This document shows, in pieces, positions 37,125-48,454 of a stretch of 64,000 nucleotides of DNA. The stretch is from the NCBI GenBank assembly GCA_016169945.1, contig JADLSH010000388.1, positions 7,948,501-8,012,500 of the forward strand. Reading direction: 5' to 3'. The DNA is from Trachythela sp. YZ-2020. Lineage: Eukaryota > Cnidaria > Anthozoa > Malacalcyonacea > Clavulariidae. The notes under the pieces are model-generated. The model searched no databases. It was not told the origin of the DNA and saw only the letters and a list, made by a program, of their open reading frames with translations. Position 1 is the first letter of the stretch, and every line of letters starts with the position of its first letter. Both the position numbers and the translations under genes were made by a program.

Positions 37125-37345
37125 GGTGAGTTTTCAATGACTATCAAATATATTTGCATGAGTTAATTTACCCGGGAAAGCCATTGGTTCGACTCGGGCA
37201 TTTGGGTAGAAATATTTTGAAAATGGGGTTTGATCCCTGGCAGTACCCTACCACTGAGGAGTAAAATCGTCTGGCGTTAGACAGAGTATAAAATAATAAG
37301 TCTGGCACATCTGGGCACATTGCCAGCTAATGGGTTAATAGATAA
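37125..37345 (+). mobile_element. Dispersed SINE-like repeat
   Basis: A B-box-like ggttcgactcggg lies at about 37186. The segments gtaaaatcgtctggcgttag and cacatctgggcacattgcca recur elsewhere: 23280-23320 (gtaagatcatctggcattag), 25858-25893, and 48700-48860 with parts rearranged. Copies in four places argue for an interspersed element. Confidence 0.5.
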
Positions 37346-37839
37346 TTGTTATTGGATAAACTTGGCAGTGAGTATATAACAACTGCCTGCGCTAGCAAAT
37401 TAGGCTTGTGAATATTTTACAGCAGGATCGTATATAAAAACTCTCTTTCATTTTTGAATCCTCAGAAGTGCATTTTCCGTGTTTTAATAAAAATTTTGAG
37501 GTTTTTACACCTTAGAATTGAATATTTTTACCGTTTCTGAAATTTACCCACAAAGTTACTTTCAAATTCTACGTTTTAATCGACAAAGATCAATTTACCG
37601 ACAGTTTTCGCAAAAAATGGGGGTGTCACACCCCCACACCACTCCACTGGGTACGCCCCTGTAAATGTGGCGTGCTCGAATGCTGAGTTTGAGACAGCAC
37701 TTTCTTTGCGATTGTAACTCCTAAAACGCGAATATAAAATTTTGTATTGATTTTGATCCATAATTATCTGAAATATTATCTGGATTTTTATCCAGTGGAA
37801 ATATTAGTGGATTTTCAAGATTTGCGGAATTTTGCGAAA

Positions 37840-39385
37840 GAAAGTGGAAGCAATTAAAGTAAGGCGCCAATCAGTGCGCCAATCAACGTTTAAAGAATAT
37901 GTCACGTGGTTGAAAATTCGAAAATCCGAATAATGAAATTGGCCGTTGGTAATTTGAGCGCCAAATTTTATTTTAACGAATAACGACGAACACACTAACA
38001 CAGCAGCACGAGAGTCAAGAATCGAGAAGCAGTTAAAGAATTTGAATAAATAATGTAAGTATAAATTGACTAATTGTATATATTTTTACGCTTGAATGAT
38101 TAGACGAACAAGCTACCTGAAAATATAACAAGAACTTCGACGTTTGAAGGACATTTGTGACCTTTTGTCTGGGCCTTCATTCGTGAAGTTCTTGTGGATC
38201 AATTGAAGTTAACGACCCCCCTGCCCCAAGGGAGTCGTATACTTCAATGGCCATTGAAGTATACGACCCACCAAAATAATAGCTTTTTATCATGATTCAT
38301 GATTTTTATTCATGATTTTTATATCGAGAATTTCGCGATGTATTTATATCCGAAATGTATAGGCAGGCTTGTTGAATTTTATCCTGACATTGATTTAAAG
38401 GTATTATTTCATACGATTTCATAGGGCAGATCGCCCAGCTAATGTTTTAGAAGTTTTAATAGTTTGTGTATTTAAATAACTTGTATGTAGCGGGGATTTG
38501 AGTAGATAAAACATGTTTTAGACAATTTAAGTAATTTTGAAGTGCTTATACAGTCAGAAAGAGCGAGTGCGTGGCGACTGGCGAGTATATTTTCTGGACC
38601 ATCCAGTTCTATTTAAGAATATTTGGTCCAGTGTAGGAAATTTTGCGGAAGTATATTAGGAATTTTGCCATGTGGAAACCCTAAAAGGGAGTGACGTACT
38701 TTTTTGCAACCAATCAACGTTTAGACAAGTATGTCACATGGTTGAAAATTTGAATTAGAATGTCGTTAGAGTAATTTGAGCGCCAATATGGCAATATTAA
38801 ACGATCATGGCAACGAAAGGACGAGAGCATGCTGATTGCTGAAACTTAGTTCAAATAATAAAGATTAGATTGTCTCCTGGTATGTTATTGTATATTTTTT
38901 GCGCTTGAATGATTACAGGAACAAGCTACCTGAATAACTTAACAAGAACTTTGATGTTTGAAGGACATTTGTGACCTTTCGTTCACGATCGACGAAACGT
39001 CGAAGTTCTTGTTCTATTTTTTCTGGCGTTTGAGCTGGTAATCCCTCAAGTATACTCTCGCAATGTATTTATATCCGAAATGTATAGCCAGGCTTGTTGA
39101 ATCTTATCCTGACATTGATTTAAAAATATCAAATATTCGCTTCACAACAGATATTTCATGGATTGCATGGTAGACCACCAGTTATGTTTTAGAAGTTTAG
39201 TTTGTGTATTTAAATAACTTTCATGTAGTGGGGTTTGGGTAGATAAACATATTTTCGACAACAAATGCATTTAAAATAATTTTGAAGTGCAAGTCAGCAA
39301 AGGCTAGAAGAGAAATGTTCGTTAATTTGAGCGCCAAAATTAAACGAACGGAAGTGCCAGCATACTGAAATCTATTTTTAGATAG
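37840..39385 (+). repeat. Tandem segmental duplication (two long copies, one partial)
   Basis: Copy A (about 37840-38560) and copy B (about 38690-39290) share atgtcac(g/a)tggttgaaaat, taatttgagcgccaa, cgcttgaatgatta, a hairpin transposon (38107-38205; 38930-39030) and the block gtatttatatccgaaatgta. Copy A has about 100 bp extra after its hairpin. A third partial copy (taatttgagcgccaaaatta) is at about 39320-39385. Copies A and B each end their 5' part in a donor-like site (aat|gtaagt at 38053; ctg|gtatgt at about 38880). Confidence 0.8.
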
Positions 39386-39552
39386 TTCGAAACTTTTCAT
39401 AGAAATGTTCCTTCAAGTTCCAAAATTAAGCAACAACAGCAAAAACCACAAGATGTGTTTCTGAAAGCTGAAAGAAATATAAAAGTCTACCCTCAAGTTT
39501 ACTCATAAAAATTTCCATGCTTTTAACAAACAGAATTTATTATTTCTTTCAG

Positions 39553-39725
39553 TGGATCTATAAATGAACCCTACCCCATTTGATCTGAGACGTTTTTCTG
39601 GCCGTCAGCCTGTGTCAAACACACTAATTGGGTGCAGGTCCATGGCTCAGTTGATGTTCATTGGAAGAAAATTTCTGATTCAAACCCTACCCAAGTTGAA
39701 GAATGCTTGGAAAGAGATGAACAAA
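39553..39725 (+). CDS. Possible orphan exon, unidentified
   Basis: The exon is bounded by a strong acceptor (tatttctttcag) and a donor (aaa|gtaagg). From the ATG at 39564 it encodes 54 residues that remain open and in phase 0 (MNPTPFDLRRFSGRQ ... LPKLKNAWKEMNK), basic and without a recognised domain. It follows the duplicated promoter-like segments at 37.8-39.4 kb, whose donor-like sites could supply non-coding first exons. No convincing next exon was found before the satellite at 40.2 kb. It may belong to a gene interrupted by that array, or be non-coding. Confidence 0.35.
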
Positions 39726-42335
39726 GTAAGGTATGGTGTTTCAAGTAACTTAATATTATTACTTTGTTCAGGGTTCTTAGTTCATACAAAACTTGATTCT
39801 ATTTTGTTATTGGACTATGTCACGAAGTAGTCATGTGAGAATGCAAGCGCAGATCAAGTGTTCAATTTGCAAGCAAGGATGCAGAGTGTTCGAATGCAAA
39901 TTTTTAGGATTGTTCCTAACATAGTATTTGGGGAGAATTTCACTATGTAGGATTTTCAGGACAATTGGTAATCTACGTCAACAAAACGGCAAAAGAAATG
40001 TAACCTCATGCACAATGGCTGACAATGCTACAACTGTCAACAAGAATATAAAGTCCTTGAATTCTTCTTGCTTTAGTTTTTGGATGCTGTATTTTCTGAA
40101 ATTTGTTGGTGTGTAGCACGATTGTACAGTTTAACAGCACTTTGTACAGACTTCTAATGCCTTCTTTTCAGCCCTAAATAGTCACTACTTGTATATTTTA
40201 TCCTCTTCCTAGTTTACAGCACAAATTGCAGTTGTGAGTTTGAATCTAAAAGACTGCATGATTGCCTGTTGGTGTGAGGCTGAGGGGTATGGTTGGGGCT
40301 TGGAATCAAGTGTCTGCCATAAGTAGACAGGTGGCTTCCTTTGGGTTGACAGTTGTAAGTTTGAATCCAAGGGTTGCATGATCTTCCAGTTGGCTGGCAT
40401 GTGTCTGTTAGGCTGAGGGGTATGGTTGGGGCTTGGAATCTGTGTTGCTTTGTGTTTCAGTTTGGTGTGGTTATAGTTGTGGTACAGAGGGTATATTAGT
40501 TCATTATAGTTAATCTGTATGCTCACGGCATGCATGCACATTGTCACTGGGATTAAATCCTCTTAAAAAGCCAAGGCTTCGATAACTTCATGCTCGTAAA
40601 GCAGCTTTACATTTCGGTGTCTGCCATAAGCAGGCAGTTTTCTTCATGTTTCGGTCTGATGTGGTTAGTTGTGGCACAGAGGGTACATTCGTTTATAGTT
40701 AATCTGTATGCCATTCTTGTTTGCGGCATGCATGGACATTCGCAAAGTAGCTTTACATGCAATGTCTGCCATAAGCAGGCAGTTTTCTTTGTTTCAGTCC
40801 GATGTGGTTAGTTGTGGTACATAGGGTACATTAGTTTATAGTTAATCTGTATGCCATTCTTGTTTGCGGCATGCATGGACATTCGCAAAGTAGCTTTACA
40901 TCCAATGTCTGCCATAAGCAGGCAGTTTTCTTTGTTTCAGTCCGATGTGGTTAGTTGTGGTACATAGGGTACATTAGTTTATAGTTAATCTGTATGCCAT
41001 TCTTGTTTGCGGCATGCATGGACATTCGCAAAGTAGCTTTACATCCAATGTCTGCCATAAGCAGGCAGTTTTCTTTGTGTTTCGGTCTGATGGGGTTAGT
41101 TGTGGTACAGAGGGTACCATTAGTTTATAGTTCATCTGTATGCTATTCTTGTTTGCGGCATGCATGCACATTTGCAAAGTAGCTTTACATCCGGTGTCTG
41201 CCATAAGCAGGCAGTTTTTTTCGTGTTTCGGTCTGATGTGGTTAGTTGTGGTACAGAGGGTACATTAGTTTATAGTTAATCTGTACGCCATTCTTGTTTG
41301 CGGCATGCATGGACATTCACAAAGTAGCTTTGGATCTGATGTCTGCCATAAGCAGGCAGTTTTTTTTCGTGTTTCAGTCTGGTGTGGTTGTGGTACAGAA
41401 GGTATATTAGTTAGGCAGTTTTCTTTGTGTTTCGGTCTGATCTGGTTAGTTGTGGTACAGAGGGTATATTAGTTTATAGTTAATCTGTATGCTATTCTTG
41501 TTTGTGGCATGCATGCACATTTGCAAAGTAGCTTTACATCCAATGTCTGCCATAAGCAGGCAGTTTTCTTTGTGTTTCGGTCTGATGGGGTTAGTTGTGG
41601 TACAGAGGGTACCATTAGTTTATAGTTCATCTGTATGCTATTCTTGTTTGCGGCATGCATGCACATTTGCAAAGTAGCTTTACATCCGGTGTCTGCCATA
41701 AGCAGGCAGTTTTTTTCGTGTTTCGGTCTGATGTGGTTAGTTGTGGTACAGAGGGTACATTAGTTTATAGTTAATCTGTACGCCATTCTTGTTTGCGGCA
41801 TGCATGGACATTCACAAAGTAGCTTTGGATCTGATGTCTGCCATAAGCAGGCAGTTTTTTTCGTGTTTCGGTCTGATGTGGTTAGTTGTGGTACGGAGAG
41901 TACATTAGTTTATAGTTAATCTGTATGCCATTATTGTTCGCGGCATGCATGCACATTCGCAAAGTAGCTTTATATTTCGGTGTCTGCCATAAGCAGGCAG
42001 TTTTCTTTGTGTTTCAGTCTGATGTGGTTAGTTGTGGTACGGAGAGTACATTAGTTTATAGTTAATCTGTATGCCATTATTGTTCGCGGCATGCATGCAC
42101 ATTCGCAAAGTAGCTTTACATTTCGGTGTCTGCCATAAGCAGGCAGTTTTCTTTGTGTTTCAGTCTGATGTGGTTAGTTGTGGTACAGAGAGTACATTAG
42201 TTTATAGTTAATCTGTATGCCATTATTGTTCGCGGCATGCATGCACATTTGCAAAGTAGCTTTACATCCGGTGTCTGCCATAAGCAGGCGGTTTTCTTCG
42301 TGTTTCGGTCCGATGCGGTTAGTTGTGGCACAGAG

Positions 42336-42415
42336 GGTATATTAGTATAAACTAATATACCCTCTATGGCATACAGATTAACTATAATAGTTAATCTGTA
42401 TGCCATTATCGTTTG
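42336..42415. repeat. Palindromic inversion inside satellite monomers
   Basis: Here ggtatattagt is followed by its own complement (actaatatacc), and ggcatacagattaactat by atagttaatctgtatgcc, making two adjacent near-perfect palindromes. The same structure recurs at about 43098-43175, 43275-43340 and 43448-43510. Confidence 0.9.
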
Positions 42416-43627
42416 CGGCATGCATGCACATTCGCAAAGCAGCTTTACATCCGGTGTCTGCCGTAAGCAGGCAGTTTTCTTTGTGTTTCGGTCTGATGTG
42501 GTTAGTTGTGGTACAGGGGGTATATTAGTTTATAGTTAATCTGTATGCCATTATCGTCCATGGCATGCATGCACATTTGCAAAGTAGGTTTACATCCGGT
42601 GTCTGCCATAAGCAGGCAGTTTTCTTTGTGTTTCAGTCTGATGTGGTTAGTTGTGGTACAGAGAGTACATTAGTTTATAGTTAATCTGTATGCCATTATT
42701 GTTCGCGGCATGCATGCACATTCGCAAAGTAGCTTTACATCCGGTGTCTGCCATAAGCAGGCAGTTTTCTTTGTGTTTCAGTCTGATGTGGTTAGTTGTG
42801 GTACAGAGAGTACATTAGTTTATAGTTAATCTGTATGCCATTATCGTCCATGGCATGCATGCACATTTGCAAAGTAGGTTTAGATCCGGTGTCTGCCGTA
42901 AGCAGGCAGTTTTCTTTGTGTTTCGGTCTGATGTGGTTAGTTGTGGTACAGGGGGTATATTAGTTTATAGTTAATCTGTATGCCATTATCGTCCATGGCA
43001 TGCATGCACATTTGCAAAGTAGGTTTACATCCGGTGTCTGCCATAAGCAGGCGGTTTTCTTTGTGTTTCGGTCCGATGCGGTTAGTTGTGGCACAGAGGG
43101 TATATTAGTATAAACTAATATACCCTCTATGGCATACAGATTAACTATAATAGTTAATCTGTATGCCATTATCGTTTGCGGCATGTATGCACATTTGCAA
43201 AGTAGGTTTACATCTGTGTCTGCCCTAAGCGGTTTTCTTCGTGTTTCGGTCCGATGTGGTTAGTTGTAGTACAGACGGTATATTAGTATAAACTAATATA
43301 CCCTCTATGGCATACAGATTAATAGTTAATCTGTATGCCGTTCGCGGGATGCATGCACATTCGCAAAGTAGCTTTACATCCGGTGTCTGCCGTAAGCGGT
43401 TTTCTTCGTGTTTCGGTCTGATGTGGTTAGTTGTAGTACAGAAGGTATATTAGTATAAACTAATATACCCTCTATGGCATACAGATTAATAGTTAATCTG
43501 TATGCCATTACCGTTCGCGGGATGCATGCACATTCGCAAAGTAGGTTTACATCCGGTGTCTGCCGTAAGTGGTTTTCTTCGTGTTTCGGTCCGATGTGGT
43601 TAGTTGTGGTACAGAAGGTATATTGGT

Positions 43628-43868
43628 TTTTATTATATTCACAATCTCTGGATATGAGGTATTCTGCAATCCGATTGGTTCTCTACTAGCAGGATATTAG
43701 CTCATATCCTGCTAGTAGAGAAGTAGAAAATTCTAGTTAACAACATGCGCAAAAATGTTCTGTTCATATCCAGAGCTTGTGTATATAATAAAACTGTTAT
43801 TCTATGAACTTGAGTCGTATATGACTGTCATATGAGCATATACTACTCGAGTTCGTAGAATAACTGTT
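43628..43868. mobile_element. Nested hairpin transposon(s) in the 145-bp satellite
   Basis: 43628-43794 has inverted ends ttttattatattcacaatct / gcttgtgtatataataaaa plus an inner perfect palindrome around ctactagcaggatatt / catatcctgctagtag. Directly next to it, 43793-43868 is a second hairpin (ctgttattctatgaact / agttcgtagaataactg). Satellite sequence resumes on the right. Confidence 0.8.
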
Positions 43869-44222
43869 AAATAGTTAGTCTGTGTGCCATTATTGTTCAT
43901 GGCATGCATGCACATTCGGAAAGTAGCTCTACATCCGGTATCTGCCATAAGCAGGCAGTTTTCTTTGTGTTTCAGTCTGGTGCGGTTAGTTGTGGTACAG
44001 AGGAGTTAGATAGGAGTTAAAATAGAGCAGTTAGCTTAATTTTTAGACTTCCGTACGAGAAGCATGCACCCAGACCCGCCTAGATTTAAAAAAAAATTTT
44101 ACTCGATTACTATAAGTTACAGTAAGTTTGTACAGTTACAATAAGTAACTATAACTGTTAAAAATAACTAATTGATCAACAAATAATGAATGTTCCTGTG
44201 CTGATTATGGAAAACCAATCAA

Positions 44223-44315
44223 GTCGGGTTTCCTGGTTGGTCGTGAAAATGATCTCTGTACCGCGTTGTTGTGATCGCGTCCGAGTGAAACACGATCAGG
44301 GAGACATCCTCGAGA
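44223..44315. mobile_element. Solo relative of the 332-bp satellite core
   Basis: The sequence ttcctggttggtcgtgaaaa ... gaaacacgatcagggaga resembles the hairpin of the 49-54 kb satellite (tttctggttggtcgtgcaaa ... taacacgatcaggaataac). It stands alone, 5 kb from the array. Confidence 0.45.
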
Positions 44316-44409
44316 AAGAATCGAACAATTGAAACTTTACATACAATAATAGAACCTTTAGATAACAATAAATAAGAGCATGTAATTAGAGTAGTGAGGG
44401 TTTTTCCTG

Positions 44410-44512
44410 GGCCCGGCGTTTTCATAATTGATATATGAGCAACTGAAATAGGCATTAGGGTTAGGTTAGGTTTAGTTGCTCATATACCGAGAAAACGCCG
44501 GTTCCAGTTTCC
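44410..44512. repeat. Hairpin with telomere-like loop
   Basis: Arms ccggcgttttcataattgat / taccgagaaaacgccgg and tatgagcaact / agttgctcata surround attagggttaggttaggttt, a degenerate TTAGGG run. Confidence 0.7.
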
Positions 44513-44664
44513 CTCGATAAACAAAAAACAGTGCCATGTATGGGGCCATGATTGGTTGTGGGGTTAAATTCCCTGTGCACTGGGATATATATAAAAGATT
44601 TGATTATTAAATGTAAGTACTGAATTCCTTTGTATAAATATATGTGTCAACATGCTGTGGCACT

Positions 44665-44775
44665 CTGGAAAGTTTGTATCATGAAACCAAGATTTTGGGT
44701 GTGCAATTTTGATTTCTCTGTATATTTACTATTAAATTTTCGAAATCTCGGTTGTGTGATTTCCAAACTTTCCAG
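44665..44775. mobile_element. MITE, 'ctggaaagtttg' family, copy 2
   Basis: Same inverted ends and the same order of inner blocks as 20907-21018 (ctggaaagtttgtatc ... gatttccaaactttccag), with diverged interior. Confidence 0.8.
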
Positions 44776-44949
44776 TCTGGGGGGTGCATATTTGTTTGTT
44801 GCTCAAACATGCCGAGATATACACACACACCTCAGAATATACAAGAGTTTCGTCCATAACTGGAATTTCACTCACCCTCACATCTTTTATTCAGATTTTT
44901 ATTTTCAGTTTGTAATATAAAACTTATGTGATTATGTGTATGAAAAGTT

Positions 44950-45345
44950 GTTTCATGAAATGTTTATCTATCCAGTAAGTTAAAATACATCACTGGCTCA
45001 GCGTATTAACTTGTAGAAATCTACTTTAGTACGTACTTTATCTTATAAATATGAAATGATTATCCATCCAGTCAACTTGATGCAGATCAATGGCCACTGA
45101 ACTCTTAAATTGACTGAATTGATGAACCATTTTATTTATATAAGATGAAGTACTGTTGGGACCACAGATCTGAATATACGTAATTGGTTACTGGATGGAT
45201 AAACATTTCATCTAGATAAAATGAAGTACTACTGTATAGGCTTCTATCCAGTGTTACATAAATTCAGTGACACTGATCTCCATAAATATACTGGTTGGAA
45301 GAATCCTTTCATCTATATAAAATGAAGTACTATTGAGAAGTTTAA
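44950..45345. repeat. Imperfect local repeats
   Basis: The phrase atataaaatgaagtactatt recurs at about 45140, 45212 and 45315, and an inverted form at about 45028. 'tccatccagt'-type segments intervene. Origin unknown. Confidence 0.5.
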
Positions 45346-45436
45346 ATGACGTTAAAGACTTAAAGCTGCCATGGTTGGAAATTTTTGTAAATTTTCTTGA
45401 GAAGAGTTAACTTCATAAACATTCACCCAAACAAAC

Positions 45437-45488
45437 ATGGACCTTAATGAAGATTCACCAAATGGCATTGGTACAAATTCTGTTGCAG
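45437..45488 (+). CDS. Possible first coding exon, unidentified
   Basis: An ATG in good context (caaacATGG) opens 17 codons plus one base (MDLNEDSPNGIGTNSVA) and ends in a donor-like cag|gtttgt. I found no downstream exon that continues it in phase, so the call is weak. Confidence 0.22.
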
Positions 45489-45574
45489 GTTTGTTTAATA
45501 CAACTTTTGCGTGCACTGACGTCTAAATATTTTACAGTCAAACACCAAAAACTAAGGGTGGATGTCTAGTCCAC

Positions 45575-45642
45575 TCTGTAAAGTTTGTATCGCGCAACCG
45601 AGATATCGGGGTGCGCAAAATCTCGGTTGTGCAATTTCCCAG
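45575..45642. mobile_element. MITE, 'ctggaaagtttg' family, short copy 3
   Basis: A compressed copy (ctgtaaagtttgtatcgcgc ... cggttgtgcaatttcccag) that lacks the central part seen in copies 1 and 2. Confidence 0.65.
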
Positions 45643-46299
45643 TCAGGTATCTAATATGGATGAATGACCAAATGTATTGGTTTGTGTCCATATGGCTTAT
45701 GGGTGATGTTGTCCTGCGACTTAACAAGTTTTCAGGGAAAATGTAGCGACTTGAGAAAATGGCAACTTACATTGTCATTCAGATTTTGTCCTGTAATCAC
45801 AGACTTGTTCCACGATGGGGGGAAGAGGGTATTGTAGTTATTAAATTAATTATCATGGTTATTAAAATCCCACCGGCATTTCTTATCGCCTTATTATCCA
45901 ATTTATTGTTTTCAATAAACAAACCTACAATCAAGCGATTGAAAAGATGACAACAACTTTCTGTCAACTCGTTTTGACTAAGACCATGACACTAATCCCG
46001 TGTTCATGTAAAGCTTACATTCTTCAGTTACCAGCAAAGGCTCGTCAAACATTATCTCCGTTCATTCTGGTTTTAACATGTTGAGAAACTCATGAATAAA
46101 GATGAAATAATTCAGTAAATAGAATGTAAAAATGTATTTATCTAATTGAAAACAAATAAAGAAAATGGGGCAGGAAGTGGTGTCCACACAGCCACACTTT
46201 GGTGAGGCACACACCAGCAGTCAGTCACACGGTGAGGCACATACCAGCCAAGGAGAGCAAGAGCCTCCCTTTAGTTTCTATATCTAACTTTATTTTGGT

Positions 46300-47366
46300 T
46301 CAATATTCTTGTCTCAAATGTCTTTTCTTTACATCTGCTATTTGGAAAATGAGCAACGTGTTCACTATCTTGCCTGTTAATGCAGCATGGTCCATGAGTA
46401 TATAATAAACTATTGCCTTCCAATCACCAGCAGCTAGGTTGTAATATAATATAACACCCTGTATGGCTAGGAATGCACATCCGAATAGGCCAAACAAGAG
46501 CAGCGGAGGAAAACGTTCTTTACATTCTTGGCAGTCAGAATGAAATATAATATAACAAATGCAATTAGTATATATAACACTATACAAAAATTCCCAATAT
46601 TTGGAGAACAGGATAATGTTGAATCGCAGTTATTCCACCAAATATATTAATAGCCCAGATGCCACACATGTCAAACTTGAGTAAATGTCATAAGTTAAAG
46701 CTCCACTGGTATGGCACATACACAGATGGTAGATTGTGCTGTCAATATATGGTGACATACAGCCAATGTAATGTAAGATGTACCATAGGATGTACAGAGG
46801 GTATAATTTGTGTATATCGCTGGTATACTTGCATAGGGTATCCAAAACAGCATCAGAATACCAGATATTGCTAAATGAAAAGATATATGTTAAAAAGTAA
46901 AAGGGATATGTGGCTTACACTGAGCATTATCGTTCAGAAGATGATAGTAATAATAATAATATTTAATATTTATATTGCGCAAATTAACATGCTATAGTAT
47001 ATGATCAAATAGTAGATGATAGCCATTGAACATGCAGTTATCAGAGTGAGAAGATAATGTTAATTTTTTCATAATGTATTGTCTCTTGTATTTTGACTTT
47101 TGTCCGGTTATATGACTCCAGTTAAGTGAAAGACTAAAAACTCACCAAGTGTATAGATATTGACAGTTTGATTATGAAAAAATAATAAACTTTGACAACA
47201 CTCTGACATTCATCTGTGCCATCTGTCGCCGATAACCGTCTTTTACGAACGGATTAAAACGCAAATAATCCGGCATTTCGTCTATTTTATGCAACTTGTT
47301 TTCATAAATGGCATCCTTTTTATTCACTTCTGAATTTGGAAAGCCGACATTGTTTTTCTTGGCCAT
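46300..47366 (-). pseudogene. PAQR4-like receptor-family gene, frameshifted
   Basis: Two minus-strand pieces, 47366-47146 and 46870-46300, encode a PAQR (progestin/adipoQ receptor) multi-pass membrane protein, but only if the frame is changed at least four times. Piece 1 gives LRFNPFVKDGYR and, after a shift near 47210, CCQSLLFFHNQTVNIYTL (family FYLHNExGNIYTH). The donor there (cttg|gtgag) is in phase with piece 2. Piece 2 gives GILMLFWIPYASI, then shifts near 46735 to TIYHLCMCHTSGALTYD, near 46686 to LLKFDMCGIWAINIFGGI, and near 46588 to CQECKERFPPLLLFGLFG and further membrane segments. The usual C-terminal SHQ/H-containing segment is not found. The other genes here are clean, so decay is more likely than poor sequence; no function is claimed. 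The PAQR4 assignment is by recalled motifs. Confidence 0.55.
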
Positions 47367-47495
47367 TTCACCAGTATTTGTGTAAAGTAACTTTTTGACG
47401 ATATCGAGTTTCAGACATTTTGATACGTAGCTCCGCCCACGTACGGGTTAACGGTCCCCGGGTGAAAGACCCCGGCACTGATGATAATATTTGGG

Positions 47496-47524
47496 AGTTC
47501 GCGCTTTTGGCGGGAAGATTTTCA
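47496..47524 (+). promoter_or_regulatory. E2F-like site in promoter-like DNA upstream of the PAQR4-like gene
   Basis: The sequence cgcttttggcgggaagattt contains an exact E2F-type core (ttttggcgggaa) about 130 bp from the start of the minus-strand PAQR4-like frame. Whether it serves that gene or a plus-strand transcript is unknown. Confidence 0.4.
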
Positions 47525-48454
47525 AAACTCCAAAACAAAATGGCGACGGTTTTATTGTGTTGAGTTGAAGGACATTTCTCTTTTTAAAACAGTAAACACT
47601 GTAGCTACAGAATATTATGAAATTTATACTACAATGGACGGAGAACAGTTCAAGTTGCTATAAAGTGGAATAAAGGTAGTTATTTAAGTTAACGTTACGA
47701 TTTTATCCGTATAAATATAAATTGCTTTTTAATTTTTATAGCTAGTTCGTATTTTGACAATACTATTAGTTATTTTAGTACTGTATTGTACATATTAGTG
47801 ATCTTTAGATTTGACTAAGATTAAGACTACGTGATTTTCCCGTTAAATATCTGCTACTAGAAACTTGTTATCGTCCTCTCTTTGGCACAGCACAACTATG
47901 AGTTTGTAGTAGCTATATTTAAGTAGCAGACGTTAAGCAGAAAAATATTGTGGTCGTTTAAAGCCTGGTTCACACGAGTGAGATGTGTGAACCGAGCTTT
48001 TGTCCAATATAAAGCTCCCTAATTTGTATTGGAGGGCCACAGGTTAATTTGTTAGGCCCTGTTTACATGAGCCCAGCCTTGTTTGTTATTGCATTCACAT
48101 AAACCCAGGTTGGGGCAACATTAGATATTTGCTTTCAACCGGGTCAGCTTGAGCCAACCTGGTTGTGGCATTTTCTGTTCATAACTCTTTCAGTGCACAC
48201 TATTTTGCTGATACAAATGTTTCTAACCTTTGTATCATCCACCTTATGTCAGCCAAATTTGTGTACTTGTTGTAAGACGATCTAACAAGACCCATAATTC
48301 TCATTTAACATATGAATATTGTATATCAATGAGTGTTAGAGCTTGTGGAGGCCACAGCTCAAGGAAAATCATAACTTTTACAATAAATATCTGTCATCTT
48401 CTCATTTGGACATATTAGGGGATGTTGCATTTAAAAAAATAACCTAACCTTGAA

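Larger units (their letters stand above)
40209..43990. repeat. Satellite array, about 145-150 bp monomer
   Basis: More than 20 monomers carry the landmarks gcatgcatgcacattcgcaa, gtgtctgccataagcaggca, gtctgatgtggttagttgtg and gtttatagttaatctgtatg. Outer copies at 40209-40600 are diverged. A higher-order period of 763 bp is visible (42197 versus 42960) and one of about 495 bp (40974 versus 41469). From 42330 rightwards several monomers contain a local inversion, and a transposon is inserted at 43628. Confidence 0.97.

Noticed and set aside
40209..43990. CRISPR-like or coding interpretation of regular repeats
   Set aside because: Eukaryotic context, and monomers are contiguous without unique spacers; a satellite explains it.
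45740..45950. Frame MATYIVIQ... with hydrophobic stretch, or an alternative frame after an acceptor at 45736
   Set aside because: Two frames compete, neither joins in phase with the candidate exon at 45437 and neither has a recognised motif.
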